Assembly (NCBI GenBank): GCA_002498205.1
Contig: DAGQ01000056.1
Location: 1 to 32,142, forward strand
Source: Euryarchaeota archaeon UBA596
GTDB lineage: Archaea; Thermoplasmatota; Poseidoniia; Poseidoniales; Poseidoniaceae
Reading direction: 5' to 3'
Length of the DNA stretch: 32,142 nucleotides
The position numbers and the translations under genes were made by a program. Under the pieces are notes generated by a model that did not search any database, was not told where the DNA came from, and saw only the letters and a list, made by a program, of their open reading frames with translations. Below, in pieces: positions 8,580-16,626 of the stretch. Numbering within the stretch: position 1 is the stretch's first letter; each line of letters opens with the position of its first letter.

Positions 8580-9359
8580 ATGCCAGTGGAACTTGAGCCC
8601 ATTTCAGATAAAACAATACTAGTTACTTTAACTGACGAATCAGCAACAAATGCATTCGATCCAGACTTTATGTCCGAATTAGATTTAAAATTAAGACAAA
8701 TAATTGAGGATGATAAAATCCATTCATTTATTTTGACAGGAACTGAAAAATTTTTTTGTGCTGGTGCTAATATTAATGAATTCAGAAAACATTATGATAA
8801 AGGAACAATTGGTAAATGGATTAAAAAAATGACTGATATTTTACATCCTTTAATATTAAAAATTAGGAATAGCGATACAATAATGATTGCTGCAGTAAAT
8901 GGTGCAGCCGCAGGAGCTGGCTTGGGATTAGCACTTTCTGCAGATTATCGTATTGCATCTCCTGGAGGTAAATTTGCAGCATCATATTTTTCTTTAGGCT
9001 TATCTCCTGATGGCGGTACTAGTTGGTTATTACCAAGATTAGTAGGTTCACAAAAATCTAGGATCTTTTTCTTTGAGAATCAAGTTTGGTCAGCAGAAAA
9101 GTGTTTAGAGTACGGAGCGGTTGATGAATTGGTAGATGATGCCTCTTTAATTGAAAAATCGATTAAAAAAGCTAATGAATGGGGGAGTTGGTCAAAAGCA
9201 AGTCGTTCTAGTAAAGATTTACTGGATCATCAAGAGAACAATAATTTAGAATCACATTTAAAATTAGAACAAAGAAGAATTATTGATGCTGGTTTTACTC
9301 CTGAATTTTCAGAAGGTATCAATGCATTTTTAGAGAAAAGAAAAGCAGATTTTAATTAA
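8580..9359 (+). CDS. Enoyl-CoA hydratase/isomerase family protein, PaaG-like
   Basis: A 259-residue crotonase-fold enzyme acting on acyl-CoA. The oxyanion-hole segments are FFCAGANI (about 58-65) and NGAAAGAGLGLALSADYR (about 108-124). The two glutamates of true hydratases are missing: the first is Gly in GAGLGLAL, and the PEI segment is replaced by SLGLSPDGGTSWLLPRLVG, with Asp144 in the place used by PaaG-type isomerases. This favours double-bond isomerisation or oxepin-type ring-opening chemistry rather than hydration. The frame is open upstream to 8496, but ATG 8580 is chosen because the TATA box lies about 30 bases before it. It converges on the desaturase with four bases of overlap. It could serve the nearby BoxB-like operon or ordinary unsaturated acyl-CoA breakdown. 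Confidence 0.8.
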   Translation: MPVELEPISDKTILVTLTDESATNAFDPDFMSELDLKLRQIIEDDKIHSFILTGTEKFFCAGANINEFRKHYDKGTIGKWIKKMTDILHPLILKIRNSDTIMIAAVNGAAAGAGLGLALSADYRIASPGGKFAASYFSLGLSPDGGTSWLLPRLVGSQKSRIFFFENQVWSAEKCLEYGAVDELVDDASLIEKSIKKANEWGSWSKASRSSKDLLDHQENNNLESHLKLEQRRIIDAGFTPEFSEGINAFLEKRKADFN

Positions 9360-10528
9360 ATTAAAGTAGCATTATTTTGAATATTCATTTCTTTAATCAA
9401 TTTTTTGAATTCTAATCTGACAATTGCTATGTTACTCTTCACCTCTTTAATTTTTAATTTCATAGTAATTCTATTTTGACGCCATGTTTCTTTGATTAAC
9501 ATTTTTCTATTCTTTTTAGCATCTTTATATTCAATTCTTTTCTTTTTGAGGTCTTTTAATAAATTTCTAATTTGTCTTGTACAATTTTTTAATCTTTGAT
9601 TATAGTCTTCTTTTATTTTTAGATTTAGATTATTTTCTTTGTGTTCATAAGAAGTTTTCATTCTGGCATTTTCAATTGACCATGAAGGGACTTTATGCAA
9701 GTTTTTTGTAATTTTTATGAATGAAAATACCCTTATCCACCATTTTGTTGGATCCCAATGGTACCATTTGTGTCCATTTCGATAATCTGTTTGAAATGTA
9801 TGATGGAAATTATGATATCCTTCACCAAATGTCAGTAAAGATAGAATTGGAGAATCTCTAGATGTATTTTTTGTGGAGTAGTTTTGCTTACCCCAATAGT
9901 GTGCCCCTGAATTAATTAAGAAAGTTCCATGATGAACCATTACAAGACGTACTAATCCTCCCCAAATAAATCCTCCAAAGAAACCTGTTAAACCCCCTAT
10001 TAGAAGCATTCCTATTAATCCCGGAAATATTATCCCAGCAAAACCACCAATTTTGAAAATATGCTTATCTTGCCATGCGAGAATTGGGTCTTCTTGTAAA
10101 TCTTTTACATGTTCGATTTTCTCTTCATCTTCAGAAACCATAACCCATCCCATATGGGCCCAAAAAAACCCCCTTACAATTGAGTATGGATCTTCCTCAG
10201 TATCAGTCTTTAGATGGTGTCTTCTATGATCACTGCACCATTTAATTACTGAATTTTGAAAGGCGGCAGCCCCAAAAATAGCATAAAATAATCTTAAAGG
10301 CCATGATGCAGAATAAGATCTGTGACTAAATAATCTGTGATATCCTGCAGTTATTGAGATTCCACTGACGACATACATAAAAAATAGAATGCCGATTTCA
10401 AAAAAAGAGATTCCAAAATTAACTGTGTACCAATACACACCAATAATTGCCAGAATTGGAGTTCCACATAAAAATGAAGCATTTAAGAGATCTAACTTCC
10501 ACTCCGGCTTATTTGAAACCTCACTCAT
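9356..10528 (-). CDS. Membrane fatty acyl-CoA desaturase (delta-9 type) with C-terminal coiled coil
   Basis: The three histidine boxes of stearoyl-CoA desaturases are clear in this 390-residue protein: HRLFSH at 64-69, HRRHH at 101-105 and HNFHH at 239-243, which hold the diiron site that introduces a double bond in an acyl chain. Hydrophobic segments lie at about 18-38, 42-62, 78-95 and 158-195. Unusually, about 100 residues after the desaturase core (290-390) are very rich in Lys, Arg, Asn and Ile and form a likely coiled coil. The electron donor is not encoded next to it; the diflavin reductase at 23706-25544 is one possibility. For an archaeon with isoprenoid lipids, a fatty acyl desaturase is notable. 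Substrate and head group are unknown. Confidence 0.88.
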   Translation of the reverse strand: MSEVSNKPEWKLDLLNASFLCGTPILAIIGVYWYTVNFGISFFEIGILFFMYVVSGISITAGYHRLFSHRSYSASWPLRLFYAIFGAAAFQNSVIKWCSDHRRHHLKTDTEEDPYSIVRGFFWAHMGWVMVSEDEEKIEHVKDLQEDPILAWQDKHIFKIGGFAGIIFPGLIGMLLIGGLTGFFGGFIWGGLVRLVMVHHGTFLINSGAHYWGKQNYSTKNTSRDSPILSLLTFGEGYHNFHHTFQTDYRNGHKWYHWDPTKWWIRVFSFIKITKNLHKVPSWSIENARMKTSYEHKENNLNLKIKEDYNQRLKNCTRQIRNLLKDLKKKRIEYKDAKKNRKMLIKETWRQNRITMKLKIKEVKSNIAIVRLEFKKLIKEMNIQNNATLI

Positions 10529-10636
10529 AATTGTTGCTCATGCCTTACCGTTATTGACTTTGTCGGATTTCCAACATATTTTTTGATAATTTCCAATGAT
10601 TTTAAATTAGAGGGTTTTCTCAAAATATTGAAGCCA

Positions 10637-10738
10637 ATGGATAATATAATTTCTATTTGTAGAAAATGCGGTTTTACAATTGGTATTTTTGTACCAGGAA
10701 TGGAATGTCCTGAATGTGGTGAGTTAATATTTCCTTAA
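10637..10738 (+). CDS. 33-residue zinc-ribbon microprotein
   Basis: A short frame from ATG 10637 to TAA encodes a 33-residue protein with C-R-K-C and C-P-E-C pairs spaced by a hydrophobic stretch (ICRKCGFTIGIFVPGMECPEC), the pattern of a zinc ribbon. It is too short for usual gene calls. It is encoded opposite to and between the desaturase and the 3-hydroxyacyl-CoA dehydrogenase and overlaps the stop of the latter by four bases. There is no clear ribosome site; an AT-rich TTTTAAAT stretch about 40 bases upstream could be a TATA box. Zinc binding is inferred from the cysteines; function is unknown. Confidence 0.55.
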   Translation: MDNIISICRKCGFTIGIFVPGMECPECGELIFP

Positions 10739-11643
10739 TTTAATGGCAAATCATCTCTTTCAGATTTTTGATTATTTATCCAATTGTAAATACCTTTATC
10801 GGTTTTTTTTCCTAATTCTCCTTTCTCAACTAATTTCTCTAATAATGGATGTGGTAAATAAGAAGAATCTCCAGTGGCTTCAGCAAGACCGAGTAATATA
10901 TCTCTTCTAACATCTAAACCCACTAAATCTGAAAGCTCTAGTGGCCCCATTGGATGTCTATATCCTAAATTCATAGCATAATCAATATCTGATGCACTAG
11001 CAACTCCTTCTGCAAGCATTCTAATCGCTTCATTCCCTAAGACTACACCTAATCTAGAGGTGGCAAACCCGGGACTATCTTTTACCACAATTGCAGTTTT
11101 ATTCATTGAACTTGCAATGTTTTTTGTAATTTCAACTATTTCATTTGATATTTCATCATGCTTAATAATTTCAAGTAATTTCATTAAAGGAACAGGGTTA
11201 AAAAAATGCATTCCAATAACTCTTTTTGGGTTTTTTGTCGATTTAGCAATTTTTGTAATTGAGAGACTAGATGTATTTGTCGCTAAAATACAATTAGGTT
11301 TAGTAAACTCATCAAGTTCTTGAAAAATCTTTATTTTTAAATCGATAATTTCGGGTACAGCTTCAATTACTAAATCAGCATCAGAAACTGCAGAAATTAA
11401 TTTATCAGATGTGTTCAAAAATGATGACCAAATTTCTTTTTGTTCTGTGGTTGTTTTCCCTTTACTAATTCCTTTATCCCAGAATGCATTAATTTTAGCA
11501 ATTCCATTTTTTATACTTTCTGGATATTTATCAAAAAGAATAGTTTCAAATCCACTCTCACAACAAACCTGAGCAATTCCTGCACCCATTGTCCCAGAAC
11601 CAATTACTGTAATTTTTCTTATTTCCAAATTATCACAAACCAT
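10735..11643 (-). CDS. 3-hydroxyacyl-CoA dehydrogenase (3-hydroxybutyryl-CoA dehydrogenase/PaaH type)
   Basis: This NAD-dependent enzyme oxidises 3-hydroxyacyl-CoA to 3-oxoacyl-CoA in beta-oxidation-type routes. The Rossmann motif GSGTMGAGIA is at 15-24, ATNTSSL at 121-127 supplies the conserved Ser, and MHFFNPVPLMKLLEII at 145-160 carries the catalytic His. GYRHPMGPLELSDLVGLD marks the C-terminal domain. Length, 302 residues, is that of the single-domain family. It is the last gene of the minus-strand operon that starts at 15600 and follows the unknown 186-residue gene by 7 bases. With the enoyl-CoA hydratase and the BoxB-like protein it would handle the hydroxyacyl-CoA product of the pathway. 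Substrate chain is not readable. Confidence 0.9.
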   Translation of the reverse strand: MVCDNLEIRKITVIGSGTMGAGIAQVCCESGFETILFDKYPESIKNGIAKINAFWDKGISKGKTTTEQKEIWSSFLNTSDKLISAVSDADLVIEAVPEIIDLKIKIFQELDEFTKPNCILATNTSSLSITKIAKSTKNPKRVIGMHFFNPVPLMKLLEIIKHDEISNEIVEITKNIASSMNKTAIVVKDSPGFATSRLGVVLGNEAIRMLAEGVASASDIDYAMNLGYRHPMGPLELSDLVGLDVRRDILLGLAEATGDSSYLPHPLLEKLVEKGELGKKTDKGIYNWINNQKSERDDLPLN

Positions 11644-11650
11644 GTCTAAC

Positions 11651-12211
11651 TTAAGGTTTTTTCATTTTTTGAGAATACCATTCTACTAATCCTAATTGTA
11701 ATAATCTTTGTCGAGGTAGAGCATATTCAGGTAAAGCCTCGGCTGGTGCATACAGCTTTAACCCCTCAATTACTGATACATATTTCGAATAGCAAGTCAA
11801 ATCATTTGGATCATAAGGAACATTCAAATTCATTAATTCTAAAGCTAAACATGCTTTTTCATCATAAATAGGATGAATATTTTTTAGAAAATGAAGCCAA
11901 TTTGATAATACGATACAATCTACATTCTCAATAGAAAGTAGATTTTCTATCATTGAAATATCGGGATATTTAGTGATTTCTAATGTTGAAATAATTTCCT
12001 GATTAATTTCATCATCCCAATCTTGTTCTTTAAATCCAATATATTCATTGATTTTTTTAATTTGATTATATCCATTTAGTTCCAAGGTATCATAAAGCAT
12101 TCTTTCATAGTTTGGATCTTCAATTTCAGAAATCTCTAATAATTCTGGCAATAAATTGAAAAAATCATTACATTCATTCGTATCAATCCCAAATAAGGAA
12201 GTAGGAATCAA
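11651..12211 (-). CDS. Unknown acidic protein within the BoxB-like operon
   Basis: I do not recognise this 186-residue protein. It is acidic, mostly helical in appearance, rich in Leu, Ile, Asn and Glu, has no membrane segment, no cysteine cluster and no nucleotide-binding loop. The start is TTG at 12211, six bases after a GGTGA ribosome site that overlaps the end of the BoxB-like gene; 14 bases separate the genes. It is followed after 7 bases by the dehydrogenase. Its tight place between two catabolic enzymes suggests it is an accessory protein or subunit of that pathway, for example a partner of the diiron oxygenase. That is inference from position only. Confidence 0.65.
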   Translation of the reverse strand: MIPTSLFGIDTNECNDFFNLLPELLEISEIEDPNYERMLYDTLELNGYNQIKKINEYIGFKEQDWDDEINQEIISTLEITKYPDISMIENLLSIENVDCIVLSNWLHFLKNIHPIYDEKACLALELMNLNVPYDPNDLTCYSKYVSVIEGLKLYAPAEALPEYALPRQRLLQLGLVEWYSQKMKKP

Positions 12212-12225
12212 TTAGATTCACCATC

Positions 12226-13389
12226 TTATTGTAATTGGCCGATTCCAGAATCAATCATTCTTTGCGTAACAGCTCTATGTTCTATCCATTCTTTTTTGAA
12301 TAATTCTTTCAGATTTTCTTCATCTTCATCAGTAGGAAGGAATTTATTACAATATTCTTCATAACTTCCATCATCTTCTCCCCATTCATCTCCTTCTACA
12401 GTATATTGTTTACCAGCATAAGTTCCAATATTTCTATTGAATTTTTCATCTGCGACATAAAATGGAGTTTCATCTTCTAAAATTAGTTTGTTGAATTTCT
12501 CTTCAACTTCACGTACAATCTCATCATGATAATGTCCTCTAGATTCTTCATTGAGTTTTTCTTTATTTACTTCTTGATCTTTTTTAAGTTTCTTTCTCTC
12601 GTCCCATCTTCCTTTAATTCCCCATACGTATGCCCATTCAGCACTAGAAGAATTGTCAGTTCCGAATAAATCATGGGCCGTTGAAACCCATTTATTCATG
12701 TATCTTTGTAGTAAATCTCTAGGGATTACATTTGCTTTAATTATTCTACGCAATCCATTTGCTCCAGTTCCAAGGTGGAAAGCTTCTTCTTTCAACATCG
12801 GTCCCATACTTGCAGCTAATGGCTTGAAACTAGATGTTGACAACATTCCTAATTGGAATTTACCGTCCCTATCTACAAACATAGTATAACAGAAAAAGTC
12901 TAACCAATGATCCATTGGTTCATTAAATGCTCCAAGAAGTCTGCTTCCTGTTTGTGCATTTCTTTCAAGTAGTTTTTGTGCTTCACGTGCACCTTGTTTT
13001 CCAAAATAAGTCATTAACAAATAACACATTTGCCATCCATGGCGTTGTTCTTCAACCATAATTCTAGCAGCTGCATATCTGTCATAATCAGTAGGTGCTG
13101 ATTCTAACAAATGTTTTTGTTGTTCTACAGATGCAAATTCTGTATCTCCTTGGACAGTAATCATTGATAATAATGAGTCACGAATATTTTGGTGAGGTAT
13201 TTGTAAGGACCTTTCCCATTTTGGCCTCCCTGCATAATCGCCAAATTCAATTACTTCTCCAGCTCTTTCCCAGTCGAAAAGAGGTTTTAATTCAAAATCA
13301 CCAGCCCACTTTGCATCAAAGCCAACATTCTCTCTCCATAGTTCAAAATTTGCTACCCATTCGTCAAAAGTGGTTGGTAGTTTCCCCAT
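12226..13389 (-). CDS. BoxB/PaaA-like diiron acyl-CoA epoxidase
   Basis: A ferritin-fold diiron protein of about 387 residues. Glu113/114-x-x-His117 (VEEQRHGWQ) and Glu201/202-x-x-His205 (KEEAFHLG), with Glu84 thirty residues before and Asp173/175 between, match the ligand order of the benzoyl-CoA 2,3-epoxidase BoxB. The intervening LLGAFNE and FVDRDGKFQLGML stretches also recall BoxB. The known enzyme uses oxygen and electrons from a flavo-iron-sulfur reductase (BoxA) to epoxidise the ring of benzoyl-CoA; no BoxA is in this window. It is shorter than typical BoxB. I chose ATG 13389 over GTG 13398. The AT-rich 61 bases before it may hold its own promoter. Family placement is good; the substrate (benzoyl-CoA, phenylacetyl-CoA or another acyl-CoA) is open. 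Confidence 0.78.
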   Translation of the reverse strand: MGKLPTTFDEWVANFELWRENVGFDAKWAGDFELKPLFDWERAGEVIEFGDYAGRPKWERSLQIPHQNIRDSLLSMITVQGDTEFASVEQQKHLLESAPTDYDRYAAARIMVEEQRHGWQMCYLLMTYFGKQGAREAQKLLERNAQTGSRLLGAFNEPMDHWLDFFCYTMFVDRDGKFQLGMLSTSSFKPLAASMGPMLKEEAFHLGTGANGLRRIIKANVIPRDLLQRYMNKWVSTAHDLFGTDNSSSAEWAYVWGIKGRWDERKKLKKDQEVNKEKLNEESRGHYHDEIVREVEEKFNKLILEDETPFYVADEKFNRNIGTYAGKQYTVEGDEWGEDDGSYEEYCNKFLPTDEDEENLKELFKKEWIEHRAVTQRMIDSGIGQLQ

Positions 13390-13450
13390 GAGGACCACGT
13401 GTGAGTAAACGTATTTGAGTTTGTGTATTAGAGAATTTAATTATTACAAA

Positions 13451-14302
13451 TCATTCTCCAGTGAAGTTAGCTACTTTTTTATTCACATAAGCAGCAATTC
13501 CTTCTTTAGCATCATTAGACTGGAATAGATCTGATTGTAATTCACGTTCTAGTGCAAGATGGTATTCAAGCGGTAATTCAATTCCACTTTGTACACTTCT
13601 TTTGATATTTCCAACAGCTTTAACTGCTTTATTTGGTAAAGTAAATTGACCTGCCCAATCTAAAACATCTCTTCTAAAATCTCCAGCATCACTATCAAAA
13701 ATTTGGTTAACTAAATTCATATCATCTCCATCTTCAAATGAGATTAATTCTCCAGTAACCATTAACTCTAATGCTTTTGCTTTTCCAATAAGTCTCGTTA
13801 ACCTGGCTGTACCGCCTGTTCCTGCTAATACACCTAGGTTAATTTCTGGTAATCCTAATTTCCCTGCATTTTTTCTTGCGATTCTCATATCCGCCGCCAT
13901 TGCAATTTCCAAACCACCACCAACGGTATGGCCGTTTAATGCTGCAATTACTAATTTTGGAGTTTGTTCAAGGCGTGATAGAGTTTCATTTGCATGTAAA
14001 CAAAAGAAATATTTATAACGCGGAGAAAGACTATTTAGATAATTGATACTTGCACCAGCAGAAAAGAAATTATTTCCTTTTCCAGTAACTAAAATCACAG
14101 TTACTTTGTCGTCAAAACGTGCATTTAGAATTGCGGTATCTATATCTTCCCACATTTCACGAGTATATGTGTTTACAGGGGTTTTTCCGTCAGTCAGTGG
14201 TTTACCATCAGAATCTGAGGACAGTTCAATTATAGCGATTCCATTTTCGGTTACACCATAATTCACAAGGTTGTTAGGCATGGCTTCTAATTCAAGGCTC
14301 AT
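13451..14302 (-). CDS. Enoyl-CoA hydratase, crotonase family
   Basis: A 283-residue crotonase-fold enzyme that, unlike the one at 8580, keeps both catalytic glutamates: Glu132 in GGGLEIAMAADMR and Glu153 in LPEINLGVLAGTGG. The oxyanion segment is FFSAGASI near 79-86. A segment with FC-x-x-x-NET (about 100-107) recalls, from memory, a stretch of the ring-cleaving BoxC lyases, but the protein is only about half the length of BoxC. ATG 14302 is selected over 14332 because GGTGG lies about seven bases upstream; this also avoids overlap with the preceding flavoprotein. It would hydrate an enoyl-CoA, or possibly open the epoxide made by the adjacent BoxB-like enzyme. Hydratase activity is likely; role in ring cleavage is inferred. 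Confidence 0.85.
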   Translation of the reverse strand: MSLELEAMPNNLVNYGVTENGIAIIELSSDSDGKPLTDGKTPVNTYTREMWEDIDTAILNARFDDKVTVILVTGKGNNFFSAGASINYLNSLSPRYKYFFCLHANETLSRLEQTPKLVIAALNGHTVGGGLEIAMAADMRIARKNAGKLGLPEINLGVLAGTGGTARLTRLIGKAKALELMVTGELISFEDGDDMNLVNQIFDSDAGDFRRDVLDWAGQFTLPNKAVKAVGNIKRSVQSGIELPLEYHLALERELQSDLFQSNDAKEGIAAYVNKKVANFTGE

Positions 14303-14328
14303 GTTCAGGCCCACCAGTAACCAGTTCT

Positions 14329-15600
14329 TCAATCACTCGCTTCTAGCATCTCTGGGATTGTTTCAGAATCTGAGTCTTTGGAGAAACTAATTTTTCCACC
14401 TTTTCTTTTAATCAGTTCCCATTCTTTCCCAATTTCTACAGCTCTTTCACTAGGGCTCCAAACATCTCTTTTTAGAGCATCCCTAAATGGCATTCTTCTC
14501 ATTTTTCTCCCATCTTTGGTAATTGTTTTTTTCAACATACCTAAATTAGCAAAGAAAAAAACTAATCTTCTAAAAATACCCCATTTGTAGATTTTTTCCA
14601 TAAAAAGTAAACCATCTCCATGCTTTTTTTGATGCTTCATCCAATATTTTGCAACTTGTTTAAATCCTCTATCGCCAATTCTATTCATAAGAAAACGATT
14701 AACAACAGATGTTTTTAATTTTGGTAATAATTTAGATTTGATTTCTAATTCATAATCTGTTTCTCCAAGAATGTCTTTGGCTGCATATACTCCACTGGTT
14801 ATGGCATATCTCATTCCAAAACCCCACATGAAATCTTGCAAACCTCCTGCTTCACCAACATAATATCGGCCATCAGATTTGTATGATGAATGAATTGCAA
14901 AATCTCCTTTTCCACCAACTCTTTTGATCGGAACTCTATCTAGTTCTGGATATTTCTTTTCATACCAATTTATTGTTTCATTTAGAAAACGATCTGATTT
15001 TGATTGTTGACGCCATAAACATGTACAAATCAGACCTATACCATCAATTACGATAAGATATGAGTATGCACCTGGAGCCAATTTATCATTTAGTTGAAAT
15101 GTGACATGATTTGGAAAATTTGTTTTAAAAACCTCCCCATAAGCCACTGCAGATGTCTTTTTTGGACCCGCAGCAATGATATCACAGTCTTTAGGTTTAA
15201 TTCTTGATTTATATTTTATTTCCACTCCTTCTTTCAAAGCAAGGCGCTTAAGTCCTTGATCGATTGTATGTTCATCACTTCCGCGTTCAACAACTCGGAA
15301 TGCTACTCTTGAACTCCAAGGTTTAGTAATTTCGTCATCTGGATGAGCCAAATCAATTTCATGAAAATCTGTGGATTTAAATGCCTCAGGATCAATTCCC
15401 CATTCTCTCAATTCCTCAAAAAAATCTGTTCCTGTTGTCCAATTTTCCAAACCTTGAAAATCACCATCAAATCTAGCTCCAGAATTTTCTCTGATATCAT
15501 GAATGACAACTTTTTTTCCACCCTTTGCTAAAATTATTGATGCAGCAAGCCCGGAAAGACCTGCTCCCATAATTACAATCGGCTTTGAATCATTTGCCAT
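14329..15600 (-). CDS. FAD-dependent oxidoreductase of the geranylgeranyl reductase-like family
   Basis: The 423-residue protein starts with a dinucleotide-binding fold: IVIMGAGLSGLAASIILA at about 8-25. A second FAD motif near the middle (RYYVGEAGGLQDFMWGFGMR) resembles the GD/GE-x-AG segment of geranylgeranyl reductase-family flavoproteins, but the usual NP-x-x-GGG turn is replaced by DFMWGFGM. The last 130 residues are basic. The ATG at 15600 is leaderless or nearly so, with no clear ribosome site. It is the first gene of the minus-strand operon and is divergent from moaE. It may reduce isoprenoid lipids, or act as an oxidase/dehydrogenase in the BoxB-like pathway; the operon favours the latter but the sequence alone does not decide. 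Confidence 0.72.
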   Translation of the reverse strand: MANDSKPIVIMGAGLSGLAASIILAKGGKKVVIHDIRENSGARFDGDFQGLENWTTGTDFFEELREWGIDPEAFKSTDFHEIDLAHPDDEITKPWSSRVAFRVVERGSDEHTIDQGLKRLALKEGVEIKYKSRIKPKDCDIIAAGPKKTSAVAYGEVFKTNFPNHVTFQLNDKLAPGAYSYLIVIDGIGLICTCLWRQQSKSDRFLNETINWYEKKYPELDRVPIKRVGGKGDFAIHSSYKSDGRYYVGEAGGLQDFMWGFGMRYAITSGVYAAKDILGETDYELEIKSKLLPKLKTSVVNRFLMNRIGDRGFKQVAKYWMKHQKKHGDGLLFMEKIYKWGIFRRLVFFFANLGMLKKTITKDGRKMRRMPFRDALKRDVWSPSERAVEIGKEWELIKRKGGKISFSKDSDSETIPEMLEASD

Positions 15601-15668
15601 TGTGGGGGCGAGTATTATTATTCGTTTGAAAGATTCGTTACTTTGATGAATTAGAATTTACCACAGTT

Positions 15669-15676
15669 CATATATT
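15669..15676 (+). promoter_or_regulatory. TATA box for the moaE-moaC gene group
   Basis: CATATATT is centred about 36 bases before the moaE ATG in the 108-base divergent spacer. An AGGTGA ribosome site follows at 15699-15704. Transcription would start close to that site, giving a short leader. Inferred from sequence only. Confidence 0.5.
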
Positions 15677-15708
15677 GTCAGTATTATTGCATTGAAATAG
15701 GTGACACA

Positions 15709-16131
15709 ATGAAAAACATCATCATCGAGATTTCAGAATCTGAACTTGATGCTGAATTATTGAAAAATAAATTAAATTTTGAAGGTTGTGGAGCAGTAGT
15801 TTCTTTTGTGGGAATAACTCGAGATTTAGAAGATGGAGAGCGTGTTTTACAATTAGAATTTGGTCTCTGGATTGAACAATTAAAACCCACCTTAAGTAGA
15901 ATTGCAGAAACAATTAAAGAAGAATTTGGGGTTAGTGGTATTGCTATTTCACATAGAGTTGGTACGGTTGGCCCTCAAGAAAATATCGTAGCAATTCATG
16001 TATGTTCAGCACATCGAAAAGAGGCATTTTTAGCTTGTAGTAAAATTATTGATGAACTTAAAATACAAGCACCATTGTGGAAGAAAGAAGTTACAGAGTC
16101 AGGGTCAAAATGGAAATCAGGGTTGGGTTAA
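15709..16131 (+). CDS. moaE: Molybdopterin synthase catalytic subunit MoaE
   Basis: MoaE is the large subunit of molybdopterin synthase, which with thiocarboxylated MoaD turns cyclic pyranopterin monophosphate into molybdopterin. The 140-residue length is normal. Family features seen: GAVVSFVGITRD at 29-40, SHRVGTVGPQENIVAI at 81-96, SAHRKEAF at 100-107, and APLWKKE at 121-127, which carries the conserved lysine pair. ATG 15709 has AGGTGA five bases upstream. The stop codon abuts the moaC ATG with no gap, so the two are translated from one message. MoaD and MoaA are not in this window. Confidence 0.93.
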   Translation: MKNIIIEISESELDAELLKNKLNFEGCGAVVSFVGITRDLEDGERVLQLEFGLWIEQLKPTLSRIAETIKEEFGVSGIAISHRVGTVGPQENIVAIHVCSAHRKEAFLACSKIIDELKIQAPLWKKEVTESGSKWKSGLG

Positions 16132-16590
16132 ATGAGTAGAAATGAAGAAAATAAAATTGAAGCAATAATAGATGTAGGTGGAAAACCTATCGTACGAAGA
16201 GAGGCTATAGCTACAGGAACCGTATTTTTACAAGAAAAAACGATTTTGGCTATAGAAAATAATGAAATTTCTAAGGGTGATGTGTTAGAAGCATCAACTG
16301 TTGCGGTGATTCAAGCAGTAAAAGAAACACCCAGAATCATTCCACATTGTCATATTGTTCCAATAGAAAGTTGTAAAGTCGATTGGAGATTTGAAGGAAG
16401 AAACTTAAGGTGTACTGTTGAAGTTACAGCTCATTATCGAACTGGAGTAGAAATGGAGGCTTTAGTTGGTGTTTCTGCAGGATTATTGTGTGTTTTTGAT
16501 ATGGTTAAATCTTTTGAAAAAAATGAATTAGGGCAATATCCGGAAGCGCAGATTAATGAAATTAAAGTACTGAGTAAAAAAAAGGAATAA
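16132..16590 (+). CDS. moaC: Cyclic pyranopterin monophosphate synthase MoaC
   Basis: MoaC converts the MoaA product into cyclic pyranopterin monophosphate, the step before MoaE. In this 152-residue protein the active-site pair is seen as Asp123 and Lys126 in FDMVKSFEK, with TGVEMEALVGVS at 104-115 and IIPHCHIVP at 69-77 in place of the common IPLCHPL. Length is typical. It begins directly at the moaE stop. A 36-base spacer separates it from the FBPase gene, which probably belongs to the same transcript or a nearby one. Together with moaE it indicates that the cell makes molybdenum or tungsten cofactor. Confidence 0.92.
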   Translation: MSRNEENKIEAIIDVGGKPIVRREAIATGTVFLQEKTILAIENNEISKGDVLEASTVAVIQAVKETPRIIPHCHIVPIESCKVDWRFEGRNLRCTVEVTAHYRTGVEMEALVGVSAGLLCVFDMVKSFEKNELGQYPEAQINEIKVLSKKKE

Positions 16591-16626
16591 AGCGAGTTTT
16601 GAAAACCTTCAACCTTTGCGCTATTC

